Positions 24,031-31,730 of a stretch of DNA of 64,000 nt are shown piece after piece (the stretch's first letter is position 1; each line of letters opens with the position of its first letter). This DNA comes from Glycocaulis sp050485565. Its GTDB lineage: Bacteria; Pseudomonadota; Alphaproteobacteria; Caulobacterales; Maricaulaceae. Location: NCBI RefSeq assembly GCF_050485565.1, contig NZ_JBJHBQ010000007.1, positions 62,001 through 126,000 of the forward strand, given 5' to 3'. A program made the position numbers and the translations under genes. The notes under the pieces were generated by a model that saw only the letters and a program-made list of their open reading frames with translations, was not told the DNA's origin and ran no database searches.

Positions 24031-24219
24031 ATGCCCGCCAAATCGAAGAACCAGCAGCAAGCCGCCGGAGCGGCGCTCAGCGCCAAACGCGGCGACACCA
24101 AGAAAAGCGACCTCAAGGGTGCGTCCAGGGAGATGTACGAGTCCATGAGCAAGGACGAGCTTGAAGACATGGCTTCCACCCCGCGCAAGGGTAAGCCGAC
24201 AAAGAAAAAGTCCTCATGA
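24031..24219 (+). CDS. DUF3008 family small protein
   Basis: The 62-residue basic protein reads MPAKSKNQQQAAGAALSAKRGD...LKGASREMYESM...ELEDMASTPRKGKP, matching the whole DUF3008 family (MPAxSkaQQrxxGaAlaaKrGk...gaskeM...eLrdfA). These small proteins have no known activity and are common in stress-induced operons. AAGGAAGGAG precedes ATG 24031. An EcfG-type promoter lies upstream. Confidence 0.9.
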   Translation: MPAKSKNQQQAAGAALSAKRGDTKKSDLKGASREMYESMSKDELEDMASTPRKGKPTKKKSS

Positions 24220-24274
24220 CGGAGCAACGTGTGCTGATCCGGACCGACATGAGCAGCCAGCCCGCAGGTTAGTG

Positions 24275-24541
24275 ATGTCCATATTTATCAAAGTGCTCGG
24301 CGTGATATTCCTGCTTGCAGGGCTGGCATTGTCCTGGTCGCCCATCCCTGTGGGGATCCTGCTCATACCGCTCGGTGCCGCAATGATCGTGGCCACCTCC
24401 AGCCACGCCAAGAAATGGCTCCACCACCTGCGCGTCAATAATCCGAAGCTTGATCGCTGGCTGTGCAAGATGGAGGGCAAGGTGCCTGAACGCATTGCCC
24501 GCCCTCTCCATGAAACCGATGCCAACAACGACAACCGTTAG
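24275..24541 (+). CDS. Small two-helix membrane protein
   Basis: The 88-residue protein has two hydrophobic helices at the start (IFIKVLGVIFLLAGLALSW and PVGILLIPLGAAMIVAT) and a cytoplasmic tail (WLHHLRVNNPKLDRWLCKMEGKVPERIARPL). The tail resembles small PGPGW/YbaN-like membrane proteins, but I cannot name the family with confidence. It starts 55 bp after the DUF3008 gene without a promoter match of its own, so co-transcription is likely. Confidence 0.65.
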   Translation: MSIFIKVLGVIFLLAGLALSWSPIPVGILLIPLGAAMIVATSSHAKKWLHHLRVNNPKLDRWLCKMEGKVPERIARPLHETDANNDNR

Positions 24542-24554
24542 CAGCAACGAACAT

Positions 24555-24579
24555 GGAACAAAGCGTCTCCTGACTTGTT
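24555..24579 (+). promoter_or_regulatory. EcfG-type promoter for otsA
   Basis: GGAAC (24555-24559), a 16-bp spacer and TGTT (24576-24579). The leader to ATG 24683 is about 100 nt, longer than the others. Confidence 0.65.
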
Positions 24580-24682
24580 GGCCGCACCGACGCCAGATTT
24601 TCAGACGGCTTGTTCAGGATATTGACATGTTTAGGTTTTCTTCACTTCTCATTGACGACCGGACCGCGCCGGAGGGTGCGCG

Positions 24683-26164
24683 ATGAGCAGGAAATTGTCC
24701 CGGCTGGTGCTTGTATCCAACCGCGTGCCTGTCGGGGAGACAACGCCCGGCGGTCTGGCCGTCGCGTTGAAAGACGCCCTGTCCACCCGGCAGGTCCTGT
24801 GGTTCGGCTGGAGCGGCGGACTGACGGACAAGACGGGCGCTGGCCTGACCTCCATCCGGCGCGGCAATGTCGAATATGCCGTCACCGATCTCACCACGGA
24901 CGAGTATGAAGGTTACTACGCCGGGTACGCGAACAAAGCCCTGTGGCCCAGCTTCCACTACCGGCTCGATCTGGCCGAATATCAACCCGACGAGTTCGCC
25001 ACCTACATGGCGGTGAATGCCCGCTTCGCCCGCGAATTGTTCGAGCGGATCTCGCCCAGCGACCAGATATGGATACATGACTATCACCTCATCCCGCTGG
25101 CAGCCGAGCTACGCAAGTTTGGCGTGACCAATCCGATCGGATTCTTCTCTCACATTCCCTTTCCCTCACCGGAAATCTTCCGTGCCATACCCCAGCACGC
25201 CGCGCTGGCGAGCGGGCTGATGGCATGCGACCTGGTAGGCTTTCAATCGGACCGGGACCGCAGCAACTTTGAGCGCTATGCGGCAGAACAGGCCGCCATG
25301 TCGGCCCTGCCGGCGAACGCCCCGCAAACAGGCGGCAGCCGAATGAGGGCTATGGCCTTCCCGATAGGTATCGATGCGGTCGGGTTTGCGAAAGAAGCTG
25401 AAACCAGCGCCGGGTGCGCGCCCGCCGCACTGGTGGGGGCTGGCAAGTGCCTGATCCTGGGCGTGGACCGTATGGACTATTCCAAGGGCCTCGTTGAACG
25501 GGTGACGGCCATAGAGACGCTGCTCGACAGCCGGCCTGATCTGTGTGAGCGGGTAAGCTATATTCAGGTCACACCGCCCAGCCGCGGAGAGGTGGACGCC
25601 TACGCCCAGCTGCGCATCGAGCTGGAGACCTGCATCGGCCATGTCAACGGCCGCTTCACTACGCTGGACTGGGCGCCTGTGCGCTATCTGGCACAAGGAC
25701 TGCCACGAAACGAGCTCGCGGGCCTTTACCGCGACGCAGCAGTAGGCCTCGTCACCCCGTTGCGCGATGGCATGAACCTCGTGGCCAAGGAATTTGTAGC
25801 CGCGCAAGACCCCCGCAATCCCGGCGTTCTGGTGCTCTCCGAATTCGCTGGCGTGGCAGAACAGCTGCCGGAAGCCCTGATCATCAATCCCCATGATCCT
25901 GCCCAGCAGGCGCGTGCCATTGAGCATGCGCTGGCCATGCCCCTGCCTGAGCGACAGGAACGCCATGCAGCCATGATGGACACGCTAAACCGCTATGATG
26001 CCTCGTGGTGGTGTGGCGCATTCCTGCAAGAGCTGGCAGTGGCCACGTCAAGGAGTTCCGCGGTTCAGGCCGGGGCCGCCCACGCACACAATGAGCCACT
26101 GACGGCGCCGCAGATTGCGGCCGGTGCGCTGGCGGTGGCCGGGTGCCGTTTGTCGGGAAGCTAG
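24683..26164 (+). CDS. otsA: Trehalose-6-phosphate synthase
   Basis: The 493-residue GT20 glycosyltransferase starts KLSRLVLVSNRVPVGETTPGGLAVAL and carries the catalytic-site motifs IWIHDYHLIPLAAELR, FFSHIPFPSPEIFRAIP, LGVDRMDYSKGL (the nucleotide-sugar-binding Arg-Lys pair), VTPLRDGMNLVAKEFVA and VLVLSEFAGVAEQL. It joins UDP-glucose and glucose 6-phosphate into trehalose 6-phosphate, which OtsB (10658-11395) dephosphorylates. Trehalose is a compatible solute for desiccation and osmotic stress. Confidence 0.96.
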   Translation: MSRKLSRLVLVSNRVPVGETTPGGLAVALKDALSTRQVLWFGWSGGLTDKTGAGLTSIRRGNVEYAVTDLTTDEYEGYYAGYANKALWPSFHYRLDLAEYQPDEFATYMAVNARFARELFERISPSDQIWIHDYHLIPLAAELRKFGVTNPIGFFSHIPFPSPEIFRAIPQHAALASGLMACDLVGFQSDRDRSNFERYAAEQAAMSALPANAPQTGGSRMRAMAFPIGIDAVGFAKEAETSAGCAPAALVGAGKCLILGVDRMDYSKGLVERVTAIETLLDSRPDLCERVSYIQVTPPSRGEVDAYAQLRIELETCIGHVNGRFTTLDWAPVRYLAQGLPRNELAGLYRDAAVGLVTPLRDGMNLVAKEFVAAQDPRNPGVLVLSEFAGVAEQLPEALIINPHDPAQQARAIEHALAMPLPERQERHAAMMDTLNRYDASWWCGAFLQELAVATSRSSAVQAGAAHAHNEPLTAPQIAAGALAVAGCRLSGS

Positions 26165-26184
26165 AAAGCCCGGAGCCATCTACC

Positions 26185-26209
26185 GGAACAACAACGCGCG
26201 CCCGCTGTT
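26185..26209 (+). promoter_or_regulatory. EcfG-type promoter for the SDR gene at 26248
   Basis: GGAAC (26185-26189), a 16-bp spacer and TGTT (26206-26209), 38 bp before ATG 26248. Confidence 0.65.
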
Positions 26210-26247
26210 GGAAAGCTTCCACTCGCTATAACGCCAAGGAGGCCCCG

Positions 26248-27273
26248 ATGAAAATCCGGCTGAAACCCCTCTCACAGCAAACCATCGTCATTACCGGCGG
26301 CAGTTCCGGCATCGGGCTGTGCACGGCCCGGCTGGCCGCAGAAGAAGGCGCGCGCGTCGTCATCATCTCACGCAATGAAGAGGCTCTGACCAGTGTTGTG
26401 GAGCAGATCAAGGCCAGCGGCGGCGAGGCTGACTACATCGTCGCCGATGTCGGCGATCGTGATGCCATGCGTGATGCGGTCGATACGGTAATCGAGCGCC
26501 ATGGCGGCTTTGACACCTGGGTCAACAATGCCGGCGTCGGGATCTATGCCACGCTGGAAGAGACCAGCGACGAGGATCACCATCGCATCTTTCAGACCAA
26601 TTACTGGGGCGTGGTCTATGGATCTCTGGAAGCCCTGCGCCATCTCAAGGAGCGCGGCGGCGCGCTGATCAATATCGGGTCCATTTCTTCAGAAATGCCG
26701 GCCCCCATACTCAGCGCCTACACGGCCTCGAAATTTGCCGTGAAGGGATTTACCGACTCCCTCCGGCTCGAACTCATGCACGAGAAGGCCCCAGTGGCCG
26801 TCACGCTGATAAAGCCGAGCGGCATTCACACACCGTTCGGCGAGCATGCGAAAAACTACATGACCGCCCGCTCGCAGGTTCCGCCGCCCGTCTACCATCC
26901 CAAACTCGTTGCCAAGGCCATCCTGCACTGCGCCGAGCACCCGACCCGCGACGTGCTGGTAGGTGCCTCCGGCTTTGCCCAGACGATGATGGCAAAATTC
27001 ATGCCCGGTCTCTCCGACCGGCTGTTCTCCTGGGCCTTCTACAAGACCGCCCTGGACGAGAACTTGCCCAAGCGCAATGCACCGGGCCTGCACAATCCCG
27101 GCTCTGACGGCAAGGAGCTCGGTGATCAGGACGACCCGATCCTCGAGGTCAGCCCCTACACCGCCGCGCAGCTGCACCCCAAAGCCACGTTTGCGATCGG
27201 TGCGGGCATTGCGGCGCTGGCAGCGGCCCTTGTCATCAAGCGCAAGGAAGTCGGCAAGCTGGTGAAGGCCTAG
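26248..27273 (+). CDS. SDR family oxidoreductase with C-terminal membrane helix
   Basis: The 341-residue protein has a classical SDR domain: TGGSSGIGLCTARLA, NNAGVGIYATLEE, the catalytic serine in INIGSISSEM and an intact YTASK motif. An additional C-terminal 80 residues end in a hydrophobic helix (FAIGAGIAALAAALVI) followed by KRKEVGKLVKA, so it is probably membrane-tethered by its tail. AAGGAGG precedes ATG 26248. Substrate unknown. An EcfG-type promoter lies upstream. Confidence 0.88.
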   Translation: MKIRLKPLSQQTIVITGGSSGIGLCTARLAAEEGARVVIISRNEEALTSVVEQIKASGGEADYIVADVGDRDAMRDAVDTVIERHGGFDTWVNNAGVGIYATLEETSDEDHHRIFQTNYWGVVYGSLEALRHLKERGGALINIGSISSEMPAPILSAYTASKFAVKGFTDSLRLELMHEKAPVAVTLIKPSGIHTPFGEHAKNYMTARSQVPPPVYHPKLVAKAILHCAEHPTRDVLVGASGFAQTMMAKFMPGLSDRLFSWAFYKTALDENLPKRNAPGLHNPGSDGKELGDQDDPILEVSPYTAAQLHPKATFAIGAGIAALAAALVIKRKEVGKLVKA

Positions 27274-27277
27274 CGCC

Positions 27278-27748
27278 CTAGGATTTCTCCTCGTCAGCCT
27301 CCTGATCCTTGCCATTCCTGTCGATGCTGGTGAGGAGCAGGAGGCTGGCAAAATTGATCAGCGATAGCACCAGCGCGATGCTGATCCGGCCAAATCCTAC
27401 CGCGACGCCGATAGCGCCTGCATTCCAGATGGTCGCGGCTGTCACCAGGCCGTGCACTGAACCATTGTGCTTCAGGATGGCGCCGCCACCGATAAATCCA
27501 ATGCCCGTGATGACGCCCTGCAGGACCCGGGCGCGTGCCTCGACTTCACTCGCATCCGCAGTAGCAATTACTAGCGCGAAGCCGCAGGCAGCCATCGCCA
27601 CCACCGGCAGGGTACGAAATCCGGTGTTGTGAGGGCCGTGGCCCCGCTCCCAGGCGATCGGCAGGGTGAGAAGAAAGGCCAGCAATACCTTCAACAGGTC
27701 AATGCCCAGACGTTCCATGTCAGGAACGATCTCCTGCAATAACTCCAT
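27278..27748 (-). CDS. MgtC/SapB family membrane protein
   Basis: The 156-residue protein has four to five membrane helices and the family motifs LPIAWERGHGPHNTGFRTLPVVAMAACG and VLQGVITGIGFIGGGAILKHNG...VTAATIWNAGAIGVAVGFG. MgtC proteins are linked to Mg2+ limitation, acid stress and intramacrophage survival, and modulate ATP synthase in Salmonella. This short form has only the membrane domain. Its end is 4 bp from the convergent SDR gene, and an EcfG-type promoter precedes it. Confidence 0.9.
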   Translation of the reverse strand: MELLQEIVPDMERLGIDLLKVLLAFLLTLPIAWERGHGPHNTGFRTLPVVAMAACGFALVIATADASEVEARARVLQGVITGIGFIGGGAILKHNGSVHGLVTAATIWNAGAIGVAVGFGRISIALVLSLINFASLLLLTSIDRNGKDQEADEEKS

Positions 27749-27794
27749 ACCGTCCTTACGCCTCCACCGGATCGCCTCAGAATAACGCCCTTGA

Positions 27795-27819
27795 AACCTG
27801 ACAGACCGGGTTCGGTTCC
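27795..27819 (-). promoter_or_regulatory. EcfG-type promoter for the mgtC-like gene
   Basis: On the minus strand GGAAC (27819-27815), a 16-bp spacer and GGTT (27798-27795), 46 bp before ATG 27748. Confidence 0.65.
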
Positions 27820-27823
27820 GCGC

Positions 27824-27848
27824 GGAACAAGACGGGCAATCTGATGTT
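27824..27848 (+). promoter_or_regulatory. EcfG-type promoter for the DUF2243 gene
   Basis: GGAAC (27824-27828), a 16-bp spacer and TGTT (27845-27848), 37 bp before ATG 27886. Its -35 is only 4 bp from the -35 of the divergent mgtC promoter. Confidence 0.65.
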
Positions 27849-27885
27849 TTGGCCTCGGCTTTAAGAGCAGCGTCGGGAGGACCCC

Positions 27886-28683
27886 ATGAAAGAAGCAGGC
27901 GAGACATCGGCTCTCAGGCCGTTGCATTGGCCCGCCGGCGTGCTTGGATTCGCGCTCGGGGGCTTTTTCGATGGCATCGTGCTGCACCAGATACTGCAAT
28001 GGCACCACCTGCTTAGTGGACTGGACACAGGCCGGGGCGGATTGCGGTTTCAGATACTCGCCGATGGCGTGTTCCATGCGTTGATGTATGCCGTGGCGTT
28101 GGCAGGACTGGTCTGGCTTTGGCGGACGCGGAGCGCCCTTCACCGTCCGGGCGCGGGGCGCCGGTTACTCGCTGCCATGCTGGCCGGTTTTGGCGTCTGG
28201 CACGTTGTCGATACGCTTCTGTCTCACTGGATTCTCGGCATACACCGCATCCGCATGGACGCGCCCGATCCGCTGTTCTGGGACGTGATATGGCTTGCCC
28301 TGTTCGGGCTCTTGCCAATGGTGGCCAGCGTCCTTCTGTGGCGCCGCGGTACGCCATCTCGAACCGGGCCGCTGACGGCGATGCTACTGGCCGGCGGAAC
28401 CGTACTGGCAGGGATTGGCTCAAGCCTGCCACCGCGCGGACAGAACGGCGTTTCGGTGGTGTTCGCGCCAGGCACCAGTCAGGCCGATATATTCACGGCT
28501 GCTGCCCTGCTGGACGCTAGGGTGGTCGGAGCCGATCCGACGGGAACGGTCTGGACCTTTCACCTTCCCGGAGAGCGCTCCCCCTTCACGCTGTACCGCC
28601 ACGGCGCGATTTTTGTCGGAGGTGCGGGGCCGGCAGCCTGCCTGAGCTGGGCCGAGCTGCCGCCAGCAGACAATATAACCTAA
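27886..28683 (+). CDS. DUF2243 domain membrane protein
   Basis: The 265-residue protein has DUF2243 features at its N-terminus: GVLGFALGGFFDGIVLHQILQWHHLLS, FQILADGVFHALMYAVALAGL and FGVWHVVDTLLSHWILGIHRIRMDAPDPLFWDVIWL, where several conserved His residues line four membrane helices. The last 80 residues form a soluble segment (NGVSVVFAPGTSQADIFTAAALLDARVVG) not usual for the family. The His pattern suggests metal or haem contact, but no function is known. Preceded by an EcfG-type promoter. Confidence 0.85.
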   Translation: MKEAGETSALRPLHWPAGVLGFALGGFFDGIVLHQILQWHHLLSGLDTGRGGLRFQILADGVFHALMYAVALAGLVWLWRTRSALHRPGAGRRLLAAMLAGFGVWHVVDTLLSHWILGIHRIRMDAPDPLFWDVIWLALFGLLPMVASVLLWRRGTPSRTGPLTAMLLAGGTVLAGIGSSLPPRGQNGVSVVFAPGTSQADIFTAAALLDARVVGADPTGTVWTFHLPGERSPFTLYRHGAIFVGGAGPAACLSWAELPPADNIT

Positions 28684-28689
28684 ATTATC

Positions 28690-28714
28690 GGAACGCAGGC
28701 ATGTCTCAGACGTA
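28690..28714 (+). promoter_or_regulatory. Weak EcfG-type site upstream of ecfG
   Basis: GGAAC (28690-28694), a 16-bp spacer and CGTA (28711-28714); the last base departs from CGTT. It lies 68 bp before ATG 28783. EcfG autoregulation is common, but this match is imperfect. Confidence 0.35.
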
Positions 28715-28782
28715 AGTTCGGTGGGCGGAATGAACCGAATCTGAACGAGGCATTTCACCGAAGGAAGGGTGGCCGTCCCCTC

Positions 28783-29301
28783 ATGGAACACGCATCCGGG
28801 TTGCAATCAGAAATACTCGATCTCCTGCCATCACTCAAAGCGTTCGCCTTCTCTCTGGCGCGTGACAGCAGTGATGCCGACGATCTGGTACAGGAGACAC
28901 TCGCCAAGGCCCTGACCAATATCGACCGTTTCGAGCCGGGCACCAATTTACGCGCCTGGCTTTTCACCATATTGCGGAACACCTTTTACAATGCGCATCA
29001 CCGCCGCGTCCGTGAACCGGCCATGCCGGTCGAGGACATGCCCGCTTCCCGGTGCAAGCCGGAACAGGAATGGTGCCTCAAGCTGAAAGATGTCCACGAG
29101 GCGATCGCCAAACTGCCCATCCAGCAGCGCGAGGCGCTGATGCTCGTCGGCGGGGCGGGATTCAGCTACATCGAAGCGGCTGAAGTGCTGGGCTGCGCCG
29201 TGGGAACTATCAAGAGCCGCGTCAATCGCGGCCGGATGCAGCTGCTGGCCCTGCTCGACTGCGAAACCGAGCTTGAGTTTCTCGAAGAGAAAGCGAGCTA
29301 G
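28783..29301 (+). CDS. ecfG: ECF sigma factor, EcfG family (general stress response)
   Basis: The 172-residue protein has a sigma-2 region (about 12-75: LLPSLKAFAFSLARDSSDADDLVQETLAKALTNIDRFEPGTNLRAWLFTILRN) and a sigma-4 region (about 105-165: LPIQQREALMLVGGAGFSYIEAAEVLGCAVGTIKSRVNRGR). The GGAGFSYxEAAEVxGCAVGTIKSRVNR segment is diagnostic of EcfG. It directs RNA polymerase to GGAAC-N16/17-NGTT promoters, which abound around it. It is convergent with nepR, overlapping by 4 bp, instead of lying downstream of it. Confidence 0.93.
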   Translation: MEHASGLQSEILDLLPSLKAFAFSLARDSSDADDLVQETLAKALTNIDRFEPGTNLRAWLFTILRNTFYNAHHRRVREPAMPVEDMPASRCKPEQEWCLKLKDVHEAIAKLPIQQREALMLVGGAGFSYIEAAEVLGCAVGTIKSRVNRGRMQLLALLDCETELEFLEEKAS

Positions 29302-29522
29302 CTCTTACCGTCTTCCGGATCGGGTTTGGCCCGGAGCGCGGCACGCTGGCGGTCTAGCGCCTGCGCAAGCTTACGTACCTCCTCGGGCATATCACCTTTG
29401 CCGTAAGCGGCATAAAGCTCGCGCAGCTGCCGGTCCAGCTGCTCTGCCTTCGCGATGTCGTCCTGCTTGTCCGAACCTGCACCGCGAGACGCAGGGGAAC
29501 CATTTGATTTTTCTGTATCCAT
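29298..29522 (-). CDS. nepR: NepR-like anti-sigma factor
   Basis: The 74-residue acidic protein has a disordered polar N-terminus and a helical core, AEQLDRQLRELYAAYGKGDMPEEVRKLAQALDRQ. This fits the NepR pattern of two short helices (LGxxLRxxYxxVxxEPVPxxLxxLLxxL). NepR holds EcfG inactive until phosphorylated PhyR captures it. The sequence is divergent, so the call leans on its position between ecfG and phyR. It is co-directional with phyR and tail-to-tail with ecfG. A GGAAC at 29572-29568 has no proper -10. Confidence 0.75.
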   Translation of the reverse strand: MDTEKSNGSPASRGAGSDKQDDIAKAEQLDRQLRELYAAYGKGDMPEEVRKLAQALDRQRAALRAKPDPEDGKS

Positions 29523-29613
29523 ACTCGTAGCGCTTTTGCGGGGTAATAAGTTTTGTTACGCAACCTAGTTCCGTATGGATCACACAAATCAGATTTTTGA
29601 ACTACTGACAATG

Positions 29614-30363
29614 TTAGCCGATGGGCTTTGCAAAAACCTGGCGGAGGCAACCGGCCAGAGCAACGGGGCTGAGCGGCTTCCTGACCAGGAAGGTCCCTGT
29701 ATCGGCGCAAAACTCGCTATGCTGGCCTGGCCGGGAGGTCACAAGCACCACTGGTACGCTCAACGCCTGGCGGATATGGTTCACCGCGCTGGCGCCGGTT
29801 TCCTCACCATCCAGCTCCGCGTCGGTGATGACCAGATCCGGCAGGGAAGATGATGCAGAGGCAATCACCTCGCGCGGCGAGCTGAACGGACCGACCGGCT
29901 CAAAACCCAGCTCCTCCACCAGATCATGGAGCTGCTGCGCCATCACGACATCCGGTGCGAAAATCAGAACTCTGCGCGACCAGCCAAACCCGGTCAGAAC
30001 ATGTGCGCGGCCGATAGCGGCTTCGAGCTCGCGTTCAGACACGCCCGTAATTTCGGCCGCCTCCCGGAGCGAGAATCCCTCAAAGACGCACAGCAGCAGC
30101 GCCGCGCGGTCTATGGGACAAAGCTTGGCAAGCAGATAATCGAGCCTGTTGGTGGGGGTAAAGCCCGGCCGATCAACGGGTATCCAGCATTTGTGCAGCG
30201 CCTTGAATAGCTGGATACGAGCCGAAGCGTGATTGCGTCTGTCCGAAGGCATTAATTGCCTCAGCGCGTCCACCAGCAATTCATCGGCTTCGTCAGCATC
30301 GAGACTAAGAAACCTGGCGTATCGGCGGACCGAGCCAAGTTGAACTGTAATTTCACCATCCAT
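29614..30363 (-). CDS. phyR: PhyR-type response regulator (anti-anti-sigma factor)
   Basis: The 249-residue protein has a sigma-like N-terminal domain (about 5-125; LCPIDRAALLLCVFEGFSLREAAEITGVSERELEAAIGRA mimics sigma-4) and a C-terminal receiver domain. The phosphoacceptor is D181 (VITDAELDGEETG), the switch Thr is T209 and the conserved Lys is K229 (LVRKPLSP). The acidic pair that holds Mg2+, usually ED in VLIxEDE, reads AP here (VLIFAPD, about residues 136-137), so phosphorylation chemistry may differ. On activation PhyR binds NepR and frees EcfG. ATG 30363 starts the conserved region. No kinase gene is visible in the window. Confidence 0.9.
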   Translation of the reverse strand: MDGEITVQLGSVRRYARFLSLDADEADELLVDALRQLMPSDRRNHASARIQLFKALHKCWIPVDRPGFTPTNRLDYLLAKLCPIDRAALLLCVFEGFSLREAAEITGVSERELEAAIGRAHVLTGFGWSRRVLIFAPDVVMAQQLHDLVEELGFEPVGPFSSPREVIASASSSLPDLVITDAELDGEETGASAVNHIRQALSVPVVLVTSRPGQHSEFCADTGTFLVRKPLSPVALAGCLRQVFAKPIG

Positions 30364-30529
30364 GTTTGAGGGGCCTTTGTTGCGTGTTTGCCCGCAATCC
30401 CTCTGATTGAGCAAGTTAATACATTGGAGGCTGCGCGGCTAGCTCAAAACAGTCGGAACGTTTTTCGTTGAAACAAATCGGGCACCAATCGGTTGATTAA
30501 TAACGCCGATAGCATAAGGCCTGTTCTGC

Positions 30530-30826
30530 ATGGCAAAATCTCCCACTACCGTGGACCAGTTGAGGCACGACATCGACCGGGGCCGCACGCATGACAAGGT
30601 CGATTTTCCTGACCCCGCGGCCGCGCCTCTGGGTGCCGATGAAGAAGCCGCCGGCACGCAGGTGACGCCCTCACAAGCCAGGCAAGCACGCCGGGATGAG
30701 GCTGGCCGGCCGGCCGGCAAGGCCGGAGCGCCCGGACTGGAAAGCAATCCACGCAAGGCCAACCTCTTCCTCCTGCTCGGCGCCGCCCTCGCCGGCACTC
30801 TGGCGCTCCTCGCTCTGGTCACATGA
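30530..30826 (+). CDS. Small protein with C-terminal membrane anchor
   Basis: The 98-residue protein has a long polar N-terminus with DKVDFPDPAAAPLGADEEAAGT and a single C-terminal membrane helix (LFLLLGAALAGTLALLALV), so it is probably tail-anchored. I recall similar short proteins with a DPAAAPLGTDDEAAG core in other alphaproteobacteria, with no known function. It lies just upstream of phyR, divergently. A GGAAC at 30455 lacks a correctly spaced -10, so I cannot assign it a promoter of the EcfG type. Confidence 0.7.
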   Translation: MAKSPTTVDQLRHDIDRGRTHDKVDFPDPAAAPLGADEEAAGTQVTPSQARQARRDEAGRPAGKAGAPGLESNPRKANLFLLLGAALAGTLALLALVT

Positions 30827-30849
30827 CCGGCCTCCAAAGGTAAGTGCAT

Positions 30850-30880
30850 GGACGCCCGCACGGGTTTCCGGCGGGCGTCC
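30850..30880 (+). terminator. Hairpin between convergent genes
   Basis: Perfect 10-bp stem GGACGCCCGC (30850-30859) and GCGGGCGTCC (30871-30880) with an 11-nt loop, no clear T-tract. It follows the small membrane protein gene and faces the end of the DUF892 gene. Confidence 0.55.
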
Positions 30881-30911
30881 CTGATCACGCTGGACCGCAG
30901 AGGCTCAGTGC

Positions 30912-31400
30912 CTAGGCGGCCTGCTTGTTCACCTGGCTTTCCGCCAGCTTCGTCAGCTTCTTGTCGGTGTTTTTCTCCTCCTCGAGCGTTTCCTCGAGAA
31001 GCTTGCGGCTGTCTTCATGACCAAGCTCGCTCGCCCATTGGCACAACGTACCGTAGCGGGCGATCTCATAATGCTCGACCGCCTGGGCACCGGCGAGCAG
31101 CGCGGCAGTCAGCACATCCTTGTCCTTGATCTCGTCCATCAGCTCCTCGGCCTCGTCGATAATGCCCTCGATGGCCGGGCACTCCTCGCCTTCAGCTTTT
31201 TTCCCCAGCTGTTCGAAAACCTTCTCGAGGCGGCGGACCTGCTCCTCGGTTTCCGTCTTGTGCGTTTCGAACGCAGCCTTCAGGTCAGTGTTGTCGACCT
31301 TTTCGGCCATCTTCGGCAGCGCATTCACGATGCGCTTTTCGGCGTAATAAATGTCGCGAAGCCCATGGATGAAAAGGTCTTCTTTTGTCTTGATGCTCAT
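30912..31400 (-). CDS. DUF892 (YciF-like) ferritin-like protein
   Basis: The 162-residue protein matches DUF892 along its length: SIKTKEDLFIHGLRDIYYAEKRIVNALPKMAEKV, THKTETEEQVRRLEKVFEQLG, and AGAQAVEHYEIARYGTL, whose Glu and His residues form the di-iron site of the ferritin-like fold. YciF-like proteins are stress-induced and presumed to protect against oxidative or osmotic damage. ATG 31400 begins the conserved region and lies 37 bp after an EcfG-type promoter. A second, more divergent relative is at 33027-33533. Confidence 0.93.
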   Translation of the reverse strand: MSIKTKEDLFIHGLRDIYYAEKRIVNALPKMAEKVDNTDLKAAFETHKTETEEQVRRLEKVFEQLGKKAEGEECPAIEGIIDEAEELMDEIKDKDVLTAALLAGAQAVEHYEIARYGTLCQWASELGHEDSRKLLEETLEEEKNTDKKLTKLAESQVNKQAA

Positions 31401-31437
31401 TTTGCGGCTCTCCCTGCTGGGTGGTTGGAGGCCGGTG

Positions 31438-31462
31438 AACAATGCGGGCAGGCAATGGTTCC
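31438..31462 (-). promoter_or_regulatory. EcfG-type promoter for the DUF892 gene
   Basis: On the minus strand GGAAC (31462-31458), a 16-bp spacer and TGTT (31441-31438), 37 bp before ATG 31400. Confidence 0.65.
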
Positions 31463-31730
31463 AACGCACGTCACGCAAGATCAGGCGCGTGTGACAGCTC
31501 ACTGAAAAAATGCCGGAACGCACGGAACAATGAGGCCGGCCAACGATTTCCCGTTCAGCGAGCCGGCTTCCCCTCCCCGCGCCGGCCGCTTTGCCCGGCT
31601 CCCCCGCTATGGCCGGGATTTCGCCCGGACCCCGCATTGCTCCGGGCAGCCGCCGGAGGCAGTGGCCAGCTTACCCCGCCCAAACAGCCACTGCATCCGG
31701 CGGCATTTTTTTGCCCGTTGAGAAGAATGA

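Noticed and set aside
29548..29572. Possible EcfG promoter for nepR
   Set aside because: GGAAC is present on the minus strand but at 16 bp the -10 reads ACTT, without the GTT core.
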